Shown: positions 1 through 8,933 of the stretch, in pieces
Numbering within the stretch: position 1 is the first letter of the stretch
Layout: every line of letters begins with the position of its first letter
NCBI GenBank assembly: GCA_905221605.1
Contig: CAJNDS010002617.1
Location: 312,986 to 341,167 of the forward strand
Origin: Symbiodinium natans
Taxonomy: Eukaryota > Sar > Dinophyceae > Suessiales > Symbiodiniaceae
Length of the DNA stretch: 28,182 bases
Direction: 5' to 3'
Program-made: the position numbers and the translations under genes
The notes under the pieces: generated by a model
What the model was told of the DNA's origin: nothing
Database searches by the model: none
Seen by the model: only the letters and a program-made list of their open reading frames with translations

Positions 1-670
1 CACTCCCGGTGTCAAACACCCTTGCAGCCTCGGAAGCCCGCCCTTAACCGCCCAAGCCCTGCGTCCCGAACCCTCAACCCGCTACCATACTTCAGGGTTA
101 GGGTTTAGGGTTTAGGGTTTAGGATTTAGGGTTTAGGGTTTAGGGTTTAGGGTTTGAGGTTTAGGGCTTGAGGCTTAGGGCTCAGGGTTCAGGGTTTAGG
201 GGAAAATGGGGAATATGGGGCTTATACGGTACAGTATGTAGAGTGTTTAGTGTTTAGGGATTTGGGGTTAACTCCTTGGAGCCCAACCCCGTCTTGGAGC
301 CCAAGCCCTAAACCCTAAACCCTAAACCTTAAACGCTAAACCCTAAACCCTAAACCGTAAACCCTTAACCCTAAACCCTCAACCCCAAACCCCAACCCCC
401 GGAAGCGAAGACCTGGGAAGGCATTGCGCTGGAGATTGTCCCCCTTGTACTAAAAGTCCTTAGTAGGGAATCTAGTACCCCCTATGATGGTCCTTGTTAA
501 GGACTGTTAGTATAAGGGGAACATCCCCTAAACCCTAAACCCTAAACCCTAAACCCTAAACCCTAAACCCTAAACCCTAAACCCTAATCCCTAATCCCTA
601 AACCCTAAACCCTAAACCCTACACCCTAAACCCTAAACCCTAAACCCTACCTAAGCCCTAAACCCTCAAG
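1..670. repeat. Telomere-like repeat blocks with a small fold-back and an exon fragment
   Basis: Degenerate TTTAGGG units run from about 92 to 200, and CCCTAAA units from 303 to 398 and 527 to 664. Between the last two lie a 25-base near copy of the start of the exon at 671 (418-442) and an imperfect fold-back (441-519). I see no gene in 1-91 or 200-300. The array ends with CCCTCAAG directly at the exon start at 671, so the right end of this block is probably the 3' end of an intron. Confidence 0.8.
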
Positions 671-2283
671 GTATTGCGCTGGAGATCGTCCTCAACGTGG
701 ATGACCTCCTCTTCAACGCGCTGGCGGCCACGCCCGCGAGGCGGGGATGAGGTTCTCGATGTTCTGCAGCCCGCGATGTAGGGTTTAGGGTTTAGGGTTT
801 AGGGTTTAGGGTTTAGGGTTTAGGGTTTAGGGTTTAGGGTTTAGGGCTTGACAAGCCCTAAGCCCTAAACCCTAAACCCTAAGCCCTAAACCTCTCAAAC
901 GACGTGTCTGGTGGTCTGAGTCTCATCCTTGGCCTTGCCTGAACCCTCAACCCGAAGCCCGTCACATTCTAAGATCGGAACCATGGGATCCGAAGTATGG
1001 GCCTTTATTGTATATATATATATATATATATGTATATGTATATACATATAGAGAGAGAGAATATATAAGGGTTTCATAACAACGAGCCCAAATTTAGCGC
1101 CCATACTTCGGATCCCCTACACATCTTAAAGTCTTAAGCCCCTTGGTGGTGCAAAATCCTGAAGTCAAGCACGCGCCCACAACCCTACAGCCCTGAAGCC
1201 CAAAAACCTTCACCCAAAAAGCCAGACCCCCCTTCCTTCTCCACGCAGAAGCTCGAGGACCGAGAGTAGGCCCTTGTTCCCTTTGTGTAGGCTTTGGCTT
1301 CCGTTGTTTGCCCCTTCCTCCCAAAGAGGGTACCCTTTTTAATCCTAGCCTACGGGTCTAAACACCCACAATATAAGGTACTTTATAAGGCCCCTATAAG
1401 GGGGGTGCTTGGGGCAGCTCTAAAAGCTTTCAAGACCACGAGCGGTTGCAGAGGTTTAGGGTTTAGGGTTTAGGGTTCAGGGTTTAGGGTTCAGGGTTCA
1501 GGGTTCAGGGTTCAGGGTTTAGGGTTGAGGGTTTGCGGTCTGAGGGCCTTGAGGGCCTTGAGGGCCACAGCCACCACAACACAGAAGAGGTTTCTCCTGC
1601 AGACGCTGCAGCCGATCCAGCTGACGCCCAGCTTGGTGAGTTCCCCTCACCCCTAAGCCCGAAGCCCTAAACCCTAAACCCTAAACGCCTAAAACCCTAA
1701 ACCCTAAGCCCTAAGCCCTAAACTTAAACCCGAAACCCGAAACCCTAAACCAACAAGGGGTTCACATGCTTCGGCTGTCAGACTTGGACGAGCTTCTCAG
1801 CGTTTGGGTGTATAGATTGTAGCGTTTCGGGTCTAGGGTTTAGGGTTCAGTGTTTAGGGCTTAGGTTTAGGCTTTTGGGTTTTCGGTTTAGGGTTTAGGG
1901 CTTAGGGTTTAGGGTTGTTAAGGGCTTGTGGTTTATGGTGTGCGCCTCGCTAAGCCAAAGGCCTCCTCCAACCGTCTTCGGAGTCGGCACAACCTGCACC
2001 TGAGCCCCACCCAACCCAACCCAAAACTGTGAATTATTTAACCCCCCTTGGGAATTATTTTCATTTTTGTTCATATAAAACCCAAGAGGATATTTTAAAG
2101 TCTTTTTCATTAAGGTTCTAAGGGGAGTATAGAAGCGTACTGGCTTACTAGGTAGACAGGGAAGATAAAAGAAGGGGTTACTGTTACAAGGACCCTAATG
2201 TTTAGGATACCCTAAAAGGGGGCATAACTCAGAGATTTCACCATATACATGTATACATATATATATATATTATACCTGTACAG

Positions 2284-2317
<34 letters not shown>

Positions 2318-2600
2318 GATACGTATATACATATGTACACATGTACACATATACATATATATATACACGGATAGATAGATAGGTCGATAGATAGATAGAT
2401 ATATAAGAGGCACTTGGTGCCCGATTTAGGGTTTAGGGTTTAGGTTTATAAGTTATATAGCTTGTAGGGTTTAGGGTTTAGGGTTTATAAGTTATATAGC
2501 TTGTAGGATGGTGCCGCATCCCATGAGAAGCCAAGGAGGGCATGGCCCCGGCGAAGTGGGCTTGACGTCAAAGCTTTCTGCTGCCCGGGAGCACGCGGAA
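671..2600 (+). CDS. Intron-rich gene, exons of the first block (product unknown)
   Basis: Four inferred exons join in phase: 671-745, 1603-1635, 1758-1807 and 2507-about 2600. Exon 1 reads IALEIVLNVDDLLF and ends at a GA donor (GATGAG). Exon 2 has a polypyrimidine tract plus TGCAG acceptor and a GTGAGT donor. Exon 3 reads VHMLRLSDLDELLSVW, follows CAAG and ends at GTGTAT. Exon 4 starts after TTGTAG with DGAASHEKPRR; its 3' end is uncertain. The partial codons match: G|AC between exons 1 and 2, G|GG between 2 and 3, and phase 0 between 3 and 4. No start codon is identified, so the gene probably begins upstream or outside the window. I do not recognise the family. The joins are inference from splice signals; an ORF caller sees nothing here because the exons are so short. 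Confidence 0.6.
777..896. repeat. Head-to-head telomere-like inverted array
   Basis: About nine TTTAGGG units (780-846) run straight into about six CCCTAAA/CCCTAAG units (855-893). The turning point is the near-palindrome AGGGCTTGACAAGCCCT. The orientation, G-rich strand then C-rich strand, is that of fused chromosome ends. It lies inside the inferred intron 746-1602. Confidence 0.85.
897..1602. other. Intronic stretch with fold-back element, TA/GA microsatellite and telomere-like block
   Basis: This holds an 18-base perfect inverted repeat (985-1002 and 1099-1116) enclosing TA and GA runs (1010-1060). A G-rich telomere-like block with TTCAGGG variants runs from 1454 to 1535. A pyrimidine-rich 3' splice region ends at 1602. 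The ORFs here are short, repeat-derived or on the wrong strand, and I see no coding evidence. Confidence 0.65.
985..1116. mobile_element. Possible MITE-like fold-back element
   Basis: GGGATCCGAAGTATGGGC at 985-1002 recurs as its exact reverse complement at 1099-1116. The 132-bp unit has an AT-rich core of TATA and GAGA runs. No target-site duplication is obvious, so it may be a hairpin rather than a transposon. Confidence 0.45.
1636..1757 (+). repeat. 122-nt intron made almost wholly of CCCTAAA-like units
   Basis: The intron starts GTGAGT and ends CAAG. About 100 of its bases are CCCTAAA, CCCTAAG or CCCGAAA units. Its flanking exons (1603-1635 and 1758-1807) join in phase through a G|GG codon. 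It is the clearest single case in the window of an intron built from telomere-type sequence. Confidence 0.6.
1808..2506. other. Intron with telomere-like blocks and dinucleotide repeats
   Basis: A G-rich telomere-like block (1830-1920) is followed by sequence without clear features. A compound microsatellite of TA, CA and GATA units occupies about 2240-2410. A second short telomere-like block (2427-2485) precedes the 3' splice site. GTTTATAAGTTATATAGC occurs twice just upstream of that site. Confidence 0.6.
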
Positions 2601-2602
2601 GA

Positions 2603-3598
2603 CCCTAAGCCCTAAACCCTAAACCCTAAACCCTAAACCCTAAACCCTAAACCCTAAACCCTAGCACCATGGGCTTAGTTCCCAAACCCTGAACCCTATT
2701 TTAGAGTCGTGGTGGAGAGCAACCCTGAACCCTAAACCCTAAGCGCCAAATCATAAATCCCAAACCCTCAACCCGGTATGCGTAGGAGCCGCCATCCCCA
2801 AAAACAGGCCCAGCCGCCGAAGCTTCACACAGAAGTCAAGTAGGGTTTAGGGTTTAGGGTTTAGGGTTTAGGGCTTAGGGCTTAGGGCTTAGGGCTTAGG
2901 GCTTAGGGCTTAGGGCTTAGGGCTTAGGGCTTAGGGCTTAGGGCTTAGGGCTTAGGGTTTAGGGTTTAGGGTAGGACCTGCGCTTTTTGACCCATGCTTT
3001 AACAACTGCGGCAGCTCGCGCCGGCATCCCAGAGGCGTCTCAGACTAGGAGCCCGCAGGCCCTCCGTCTCCAGTCCCCCTGCGAATTTAGGGTTTGGAGT
3101 TTCGGGTTTGGTGTTTCGGGTTTGGTGGTTTAGCGTTTGGGATTTAGGGTTTGGGGTTTCGGGTTTGGGGGTTTGGGGCTTAGGGTTTAGGGTTTGGGGT
3201 TGAGCGTTTGGGGTTTAGGGCTTGGGGTTTCGGGTTTGGGGGTTTGGGGTTTAGGGTTTAGGGTTTAGGGCTTGGGGTACCTGTACCCCGCAAGCCGTAT
3301 CGAGAACCCTAGAACCCCAAGCACATCCCGAAAGTCCAAGCCTCGAGTCCAAAACCCCCAAAAATCCTAAGCCTCGCACCCCGAAGTCTCAAACCCTGAA
3401 ACCCCCAAAGACTCGGCCCTAAACCCTAAACCCCAAACCCTAGACCCCAAAACCTAGACCCCACACCCTAAACAGGCCCTAAACCCCAAATCCTAAACCC
3501 TAAACCCTAATCCTAACCCCAAACCCCAAACCCCAAACCCTAAACCCTAAAGCCTAAACCCTAAACCCTAAACCCTAAACCCTAACCCTAAACCCTAA
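2603..3598. repeat. Telomere-like arrays, including a homogenised CTTAGGG block
   Basis: CCCTAAA units occupy 2603-2663. G-rich units occupy 2841-2973, of which about 2868-2957 is a near-perfect run of CTTAGGG. TTTGGGG and TTTCGGG variants fill 3087-3280, and C-rich units 3415-3598. Non-repeat islands at 2786-2834 and 2975-about 3045 are exon candidates described separately. Confidence 0.85.
2786..3045 (+). CDS. Two candidate exons of the same gene
   Basis: Candidate exon 2786-2834 follows GTAG and reads EPPSPKTGPAAEASHR, with a GT donor after a single A. Candidate exon 2975-about 3045 follows GGGTAG, where the telomere-like array ends. It continues through A|GA as PALFDPCFNNCGSSRR. The phases agree with each other. 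The join to exon 2507-2600 is not fixed, and other frames of both pieces are also open, so the reading is tentative. Confidence 0.35.
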
Positions 3599-4184
3599 AT
3601 GGCGAGGCAGCCTGCTCCTCCTGGCTGGCGCTCTGGTTTTGGTGTACTGCACCTGAGACCAAAGAGCCGTTGGGCATGGGGTCCAGGGTTTAGGGTCAAG
3701 AGTTTGGGGTTTGGAGCTTAGGGCTTAGAGGTTCGGGGCCGCGATTTGATTAGGGGTTTAGGGTCTGAGGTTCGGTTCGTTTGCTTTTTAGCGTTGGTCG
3801 AGGGGCGCTTTGGGTATACGGCGTTTAGGGCACGTGCGGGTTAGGGCATCTTCTTCAATGCCTGAGCGGTCCTCAGGGTGTCGGGTGTAATTCGGCTTGG
3901 AATCCCGGGTTTCATGTGGGGATCTAAAATGGGTTCAGGGTTTAGGGCTTAGGGTTTAGGGTTCAGGGTTTAGGGTTTAGGGTGATTCTAGTCTCAGTGG
4001 GCCTTTGGTTAACACCTGGCGTATCCTGAGGCACGCTGCTGGATCCCATGCTACCTGGTAGCATCGACTGTCTTGAGCTCCCTGAACGCGGCACCCTAAA
4101 CCCTACACCCTCAACCCTAAAACAAAAAACCCTCTGAATCCCACCCTCGAGTTCCTACAAACCATAGAGGTTCTGCTGTTACAG
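3599..4184 (+). other. Islands between telomere-like blocks, possible exons
   Basis: Two non-repeat islands could be exons. The one at about 3608-3680 can read SSWLALWFWCTAPETK or, in another frame, a hydrophobic SLLLLAGALVLVYCT. The one at about 4050-4093 can read GTLLDPMLPGSIDCLEL. I could not settle frames or splice sites. Telomere-like units are present at 3938-3985. No gene signal is seen at 3690-3935. Confidence 0.3.
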
Positions 4185-4716
4185 TTGGAGAACCTGGGAA
4201 GCCTACAAGCCCCCCAAAGCCCACCAAAGCCCGTAGAAGCTTGCAGTGGGTTCCCTAAACCGTAAACCCTGAACCCTAAACCCTAAGGGTGTAGGGCATA
4301 AAGTGGATTTCTTGCCTCGTCTGGTAGCGGCTAGAGTTTTTGTTTGTGCAACCGCAAAAATATTGAGAGCATTCTTTGCATTGAGGGGGGCGGGGTGGTC
4401 CAAGGGCGGTCAGTATTCCCATGTTTCCCCCCAGATCCACCTGGTGATGCTTCTTTGCTCCTTGAGCTGTGGTAGAATTCATGGTCCGGCTTCAGGCTTG
4501 GGAATTCTGGGCCTGGAATTTCGGGCAGAAGTCTTTTGGTCTCTAGGCCCCTGACGCCGAAAGCCTAAACCCGAAAGCCTAAACCCTACACCCTGCACCC
4601 TACACTCCCTACACCCCAAGCCCTAAATCCTCTAGGTTTGGGGCTTGAAGGAAGCTGCACGCTGAGGCTGGCAGACATCCGGGACCGCTACTTCGCAATG
4701 CTCGAAGAGGGCTCAT
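4185..4716 (+). CDS. Intron-rich gene, exons of the middle block
   Basis: Exon 4185-4232 lies between TTACAG and GTAGAAG. Exon 4435-4471 has a strong TTTCCCCCCAG acceptor and a GTAGAA donor. A third exon, starting at 4651 or 4667 and ending near 4716, reads LADIRDRYFAMLEEG in its best frame. One consistent path reads GEPGKPTSPPKPTKA, then PPGDASLLLEL, then W at the junction, then LADIRDRYF. A second path (LENLGSLQAPQ, IHLVMLLCSLSC) also keeps phase and enters the third exon in the same final frame. The splice sites are firmer than the frame of the first two exons. Short telomere-like blocks lie in the introns near 4255-4290 and 4560-4630. Confidence 0.5.
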
Positions 4717-4874
4717 GTACCTCTAGACCAGAAGCCCCAAATCCTAAACCCTAAACCCTAAACCCTAAACCCTCCTAAACCGAGCCTTTGACATTGGAAG
4801 CTTTTTTGCCCTACAGCAGGGTGGTCATAGCTTGTCACCGTTGGCTTGACTCATACGCTTGTTTTTGCGTTCAG
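4717..4874. other. Short intron with CCCTAAA units
   Basis: CCCTAAA units at 4737-4780 are followed by ordinary sequence ending in TTTTTGCGTTCAG, the acceptor used for exon 4875. No separate gene is seen. Confidence 0.55.
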
Positions 4875-7291
4875 GGCCCGCTATTTGAATCTTTCTTTTG
4901 GTCCCTCCATGGGGGTTTCCCGAAGTAGTGGTGCCCTTTCTGGGGGGCTCGTTGATGAAGGGTTGCAGTCTTTTGTGGTGTGCATGGGTACCCATATTGT
5001 GGGAAATGCCCAAATCCGTTTTCTCATCTCCTCACAGCACCTTATAGCCCTAAACCCTATCCCGTAAAACTTCGTCACAGGACCTCAGCGAGAAGCTCTG
5101 CGGCGGAAAGCAGAACTTTATCTGGGTGGAAGATCCGCTGCGCTTTGGCGTCGCTGGAAAAGGTTTTTTAAGGGGGCCACGGCGGCTTCGGTCAAGAAAC
5201 GAGTTCCTACTGACACATGCATGTGTATGTAATGTAATGTAATGTAATGTAATGTAATGTAATGTAATGTAATGTAATGTAATGCAATGCAATGTAATGT
5301 AATGTAAGGTAAGATAGGGTAGGCTAATGTAATGCAATGTAATGCAATGCAATGCAATGTAATGTAATGTAATGGAATGCAGTGCAATGTAATGTAATGC
5401 GATGCAATGCAATGTAATGGAATGGAATGTAGTGTAATGTACTGCAATGTCATGCCATGCCATGCCATGCCATACCATGCCACGCCATGCATGCATGTAT
5501 GTATGTATGTTCCACACATAAGAAGCCCCACCATTATGACAGGCACATATGTGTGCATACTAAATTTCCCAGAGACTTGAAACCTAAACCCTAAGCCCTA
5601 ACCCCTAAACCAACCAACCTAAGACATAGATCCCGAGCCCCCAAGCCTTCGCCATTAGATCTTAGGAGCCAAAACCCTCGAACCTCGCAATGGCATGCGG
5701 CAAATACGGGGTGCCTAGAGATTTTCCAGGATTATCCCTTTATAGCCCCTCTACATACGCACTTTAGCCTACCAAAAACACATGGTTCATTCCCAGGCGC
5801 ATGGTCAGCGTGGCGGAAACGTGGGATTATGATCCTGGCGACCCCGCTATTCGCCTAGCTGCGGACCCTTGGACGTGCACATGTGGCTTTAAGGGGGGTT
5901 TCTCCCAGCTCTTCCAAAAGAGCTTAGCTAACAATTATACCTTCACCCAACGAGCTCAATAGCTCTTAGTTAAGAAAAATATTTTAAGTCATACTCAGGA
6001 TCCCTATATAGTTTCAGGTATATTCCTTAAGTTGAGGTGTATTGGGCTCTCTGGGAGTATGAACAATGCCAAAGCCAGAGAACCGAAAGCCAGAAAGGCT
6101 TGCAACAGACATTCCTTCATTACCCTAAGCCCTTCCTGCGACTCTCAGCCCTTACAAATTAGTAGGTTATGACCCCCCAAAAGATAGGGCAAAACCCCCA
6201 CCCCCTAAACCCTAAACCCCAAACCCTCAGGAAGTTGCAGGCTGGTAGACGATTTAGGAGGGCATTGGGAGGTTTCGAAGGAAGACCCAAAGAGGCCAAT
6301 AGCCTCAATAAAGCGGGGCCTTAAAGAAGAGGGTTTAGGGTGTCGGGTTTCGGGTTTCGGGTTTAGGGTTTACCGTTTAGGGTTTAGGGTTTAGGGTTTA
6401 TGGGTATCACTCATATTCCTACATATCTTGGTTCATTCAGGGCCGTTGGGCCCTTGGACCTACACCCCAACCCTTGAATCCCTCAACCCTAAACCTCTGA
6501 GCTCTAATTGTAGGGTTCTTAAGGGAGGGGGGTACAAAGGTGGTAGGTACCTAGGGAACCTTAAGGAAGCTTAGGGAGCCTTAGGGAGTAGTGGGGGGGG
6601 GTATTAGGGAACCTTGGGTAACATACACCCCTTGAACCCCCCCTCCCTGAAGAACACGATAATCTAAGTTTCGAGCCCAGTGCCGAGGAGCTTGACCCCA
6701 TCTCCGTCGTTGTGAACGACGTCGTCCTTCGCGGAAAAGATGCGAGGCTGGGTTCAGGGTTTTTTAGGGCTTAGGGTTTGAGTTTAGGGTTTAGGGATGT
6801 TTAGGGATGTTTAGGGTTTGGGGTTTGGGGTTTGGGGTTTGGGTTGCGGTTGCCGCTGTCCCTTTCGAACTCCTGAAAGTATGAAAAGAAAAAACCCAAG
6901 ACCATTTCGAACTAAATAGATCCCTGTATCTGCCTCCAGTGTGACGCCTAACCCCAAACCCCAAACCCAAAACCCTAAACCCTGAACTCCAAGGCCCTTA
7001 AGCATCCGGTTCATAGTACTTAATAGCCCAATACTATCTGTACCTACAACCCAACTATAACCCTACTAGGGCACTTAAAGGGCTTATAAGTGGATTATAA
7101 GTACGGTTAGAGTTGGTTAGTAAGCAGCATGAACCTCCAAGTAGTGGATCAAGGAGAGGTGGGGCTGGGAAGAAGTTGAGGGAGCAGGCTCCCAGTTCGG
7201 GTTGCAGATTTGCCGGACACCATGCCGACTATGACCATGGACCCCGAGGAAGTCCCTGGAACGCCGTCAGTGGTGGATATGGAGATTGGAG
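4875..7291 (+). CDS. Intron-rich gene, six phase-consistent exons (product unknown)
   Basis: The exons are 4875-4914, 5081-5162, 5797-5874, 6241-6332, 6653-6751 and 7208-7291. Their reading is GPLFESFFWSLHG; PQREALRRKAELYLGG to ALWRRWK; RMVSVAETWDYDPGDP to RLAADPW; LVDDLGGHWEVSKEDP to KRGLKEE; HDNLSFEPSAEELDP to RGKDARL; and LPDTMPTMTMDPEEVP to VVDMEIG. Every split codon fits: G|GA, AG|G, AC|G, G|AA, G|AT. Donors are mostly GT; the last is GC. Acceptors all end AG. At 6333 and 6752 the intron begins with GTTTAGGG- or GTTCAGGG-type units, and at 7292 with GCCCTAAA, so telomere-like sequence abuts the exon ends. The product looks soluble, acidic and Met/Pro-rich near its end. I do not recognise the family. 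Confidence 0.68.
5163..5796. repeat. Intron with AATGT pentanucleotide array
   Basis: From about 5228 to 5450 the sequence is (AATGT)n with AATGC, AATGG and related variants. It grades into CATGC tetranucleotides (5450-5490) and CATGTATG. The long minus-strand ORFs here, with repeating HYITL peptides, are translations of the microsatellite. A short CCCTAAA-like block lies at 5580-5610. Confidence 0.85.
5875..6240. other. Intron without recognised features
   Basis: This is ordinary sequence with a few CCCTAAA-like units near 6206-6230, ending GAAGTTGCAG at the next exon. I see no coding evidence on either strand. Confidence 0.5.
6333..6652. repeat. Intron starting in a telomere-like array
   Basis: GTTTAGGG- and GTTTCGGG-type units run from the splice donor at 6333 to about 6400. 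Non-repeat sequence follows, with a run of related ACCTTAGGGA-like motifs at 6548-6625, ending CTGAAG at the acceptor. Confidence 0.65.
6752..7207. repeat. Intron with opposed telomere-variant blocks
   Basis: G-rich units, including five TTTGGGG-like repeats, occupy 6760-6848. C-rich complements (CCCCAAA, CCCTAAA) occupy 6950-6990. They could fold back on each other. The 3' splice region ends CAGTTCGGGTTGCAG at 7207. Confidence 0.6.
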
Positions 7292-7345
7292 GCCCTAAAC
7301 CCTAAACCCTAAACCCTAAACCCTAAACCCTAAACCCTAAACCCA
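7292..7345. repeat. CCCTAAA array at the left edge of the LINE
   Basis: About seven uninterrupted CCCTAAA units follow the exon end at 7291 and stop where LINE-like unique sequence begins (CAGGCGTTTTATG). The first unit supplies the GC donor of the inferred large intron. Confidence 0.9.
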
Positions 7346-7937
7346 GGCGTTTTATGCTCGTGGAGGGCAGTTTCCGAAAGGTCCCCTCCCGACATAACGA
7401 CCCTAGTGTGGCACTTCACTGTGCCCACGAATCGACGAGGTGGTCCGCCCGTGCGCCCTCGTTCGATCTAACCCTAACCCAGCCAGCAATTGCTCCTGGG
7501 CTGTTCTTCTACTTCCACACGGACTTCGACAACTAGCTGCCGTTCGCTTGGCCTACTTGTTCGGACGCGGTGTTGGCACACCTCCCCTGGCTGGAACCTC
7601 ACGGACTAACTGCTGCTCACTTGGCTTTCTCTGCTGAGGCCCCCCCCTGGGACTTTTCATTTCTGGGATTCTTCAACGTGCATGAGTTGCGCGAGCCATT
7701 TCCTCTGGGTTATTTGCATCTGCTGCATTGTTCCTTTTGAGGGCTACAACGGAAGCTTCCTGGCACCGTCGACAGCGGCGAGCCCGGACGCGGAGCCGGA
7801 CTTTGCTCCGTACCTTTGTGGAAGGAGCGCATCACCCGCGGCAGCAAGTGCAGCGAGCGATCGAAGTGCTCGAGTCGCACCACAGCCGAAGCGAATTGCC
7901 GAGGCAGGCAAGGCAACTGCTACTTTCGTGGAGCAGT
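7346..7937 (+). other. LINE 5' leader
   Basis: This is GC-rich and pyrimidine-rich leader sequence containing a short CTAACCCTAACCC motif near 7470. The ORF1 frame is already open from 7686 but has no ATG before 7938. A separate ATG at 7682 opens the ORF2 frame. Promoter elements are expected here for an autonomous LINE, but I recognise none. Confidence 0.5.
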
Positions 7938-8933
7938 ATGGCGTGGTGGTGCGTGCATTGCCGCAGACATGTCAAGGCAAGCGCCAGTTTTTGCTCCAGC
8001 TGTGGGCATGGCTGGGAAGAGAATACCACGTACTCAACAAGGACGGTGACGCCTCCATGGAGTTCAAGCCAGTGGAGGGAGAACTCACCCAGGTTACGAC
8101 AGAACACAGCCTCTCCTCGCCGTCGACGCGACAAGGGACGTGGACGTGGTCAAGGACAGTTGCCCGTTCAAGCCCCTGCTGCAAATCAGGGTGGAAAGGG
8201 CAACAAAGGCGACAAGGGTGGCAAGTTTGGACAGCCGGGGCGCCTGGCAGACATTCCAGCAGCCCCGACGGCCTCAATTCCTCCTCCACCTCCCACGGCT
8301 TCGACGAGTTCGGAGCCCGCAGACAAGGCCTCGCAGGCGCTTTCAGAGCTTGTGAGTGCTTTAGAAGGACAGGAAGGTTTGACGCCGGAGATCCAGAGCT
8401 TGCTCGCGGTCCATTCGCAGGCAGCGCACCGGAGCAACGCAAAGTCGCTCCATCGCCTGGTGTCGCAACAATCGACAGCTCAAGTAGAGCTCACCAAAGT
8501 GCACAAAGCAAAAGCCGACTTTATGTCGGAATGGGCGGCTTACTTGTCGTCCCTCAGCGACCTCCTCGCCCGCCAAATCAAAGAGAAGACGGAAGCGATG
8601 CAGAACTTCCAGGCCACAGAGTCGCGCTGGCGAGAGCAGCTCCAGGCTGCAACTACAGCTCTGGCCCAAGCATCGGCTCGGCCGGACGACGCGACAGTGA
8701 TCAACTTGGACGCCGAGGCTATGGTGGAGGAGGAGGCGGAGGCAGACGCGCGCCGGACGGCGGCTGCCGACAGGACTGCAGCGGTCGAGGCAGAGCTCAT
8801 TTCGACGTTGCAGGGTGCGAAAAGGAGTGCAGAGGAGGAAATTGCAGCGCATCGCGAGAGGACTCCGCGACGTGCTCGCAAGGACGATGGCAAGGACTCG
8901 GAGGCTGCCAAGAACAAGCAGCCCCCTCAATAG
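7938..8933 (+). CDS. LINE ORF1: RanBP2-like zinc finger and helical nucleic-acid chaperone candidate
   Basis: The protein has 331 residues from the first in-frame ATG. Residues 3-26 form W-x-CX2C-X10-CX2C (Cys5, Cys8, Cys19, Cys22), the spacing of RanBP2-type fingers, which often bind single-stranded RNA. The usual Asn is replaced. Residues 50-100 are Arg/Gly/Lys-rich and 107-120 Pro-rich. About 130-250 is predicted helical by eye (SLHRLVSQQSTAQVELTKVH) and probably oligomerises. About 257-290 is acidic and the tail is basic. ORF1 proteins of LINEs coat the RNA, and this layout fits that role. The open frame extends 84 codons upstream without an ATG and still looks coding, so a non-AUG or upstream start is possible. 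It ends TAG, with ORF2 in the -1 frame. Confidence 0.75.
   Translation: MAWWCVHCRRHVKASASFCSSCGHGWEENTTYSTRTVTPPWSSSQWRENSPRLRQNTASPRRRRDKGRGRGQGQLPVQAPAANQGGKGNKGDKGGKFGQPGRLADIPAAPTASIPPPPPTASTSSEPADKASQALSELVSALEGQEGLTPEIQSLLAVHSQAAHRSNAKSLHRLVSQQSTAQVELTKVHKAKADFMSEWAAYLSSLSDLLARQIKEKTEAMQNFQATESRWREQLQAATTALAQASARPDDATVINLDAEAMVEEEAEADARRTAAADRTAAVEAELISTLQGAKRSAEEEIAAHRERTPRRARKDDGKDSEAAKNKQPPQ

Noticed and set aside
1-1000. True chromosome end
   Set aside because: Arrays are short, degenerate, in both orientations and separated by unique sequence; a terminal telomere would be long and uniform in one orientation.
5050-5558. Minus-strand ORFs of 155 and 146 codons
   Set aside because: They are translations of the AATGT microsatellite (repeating HYITL); a repeat of length not divisible by three stays open in all frames.
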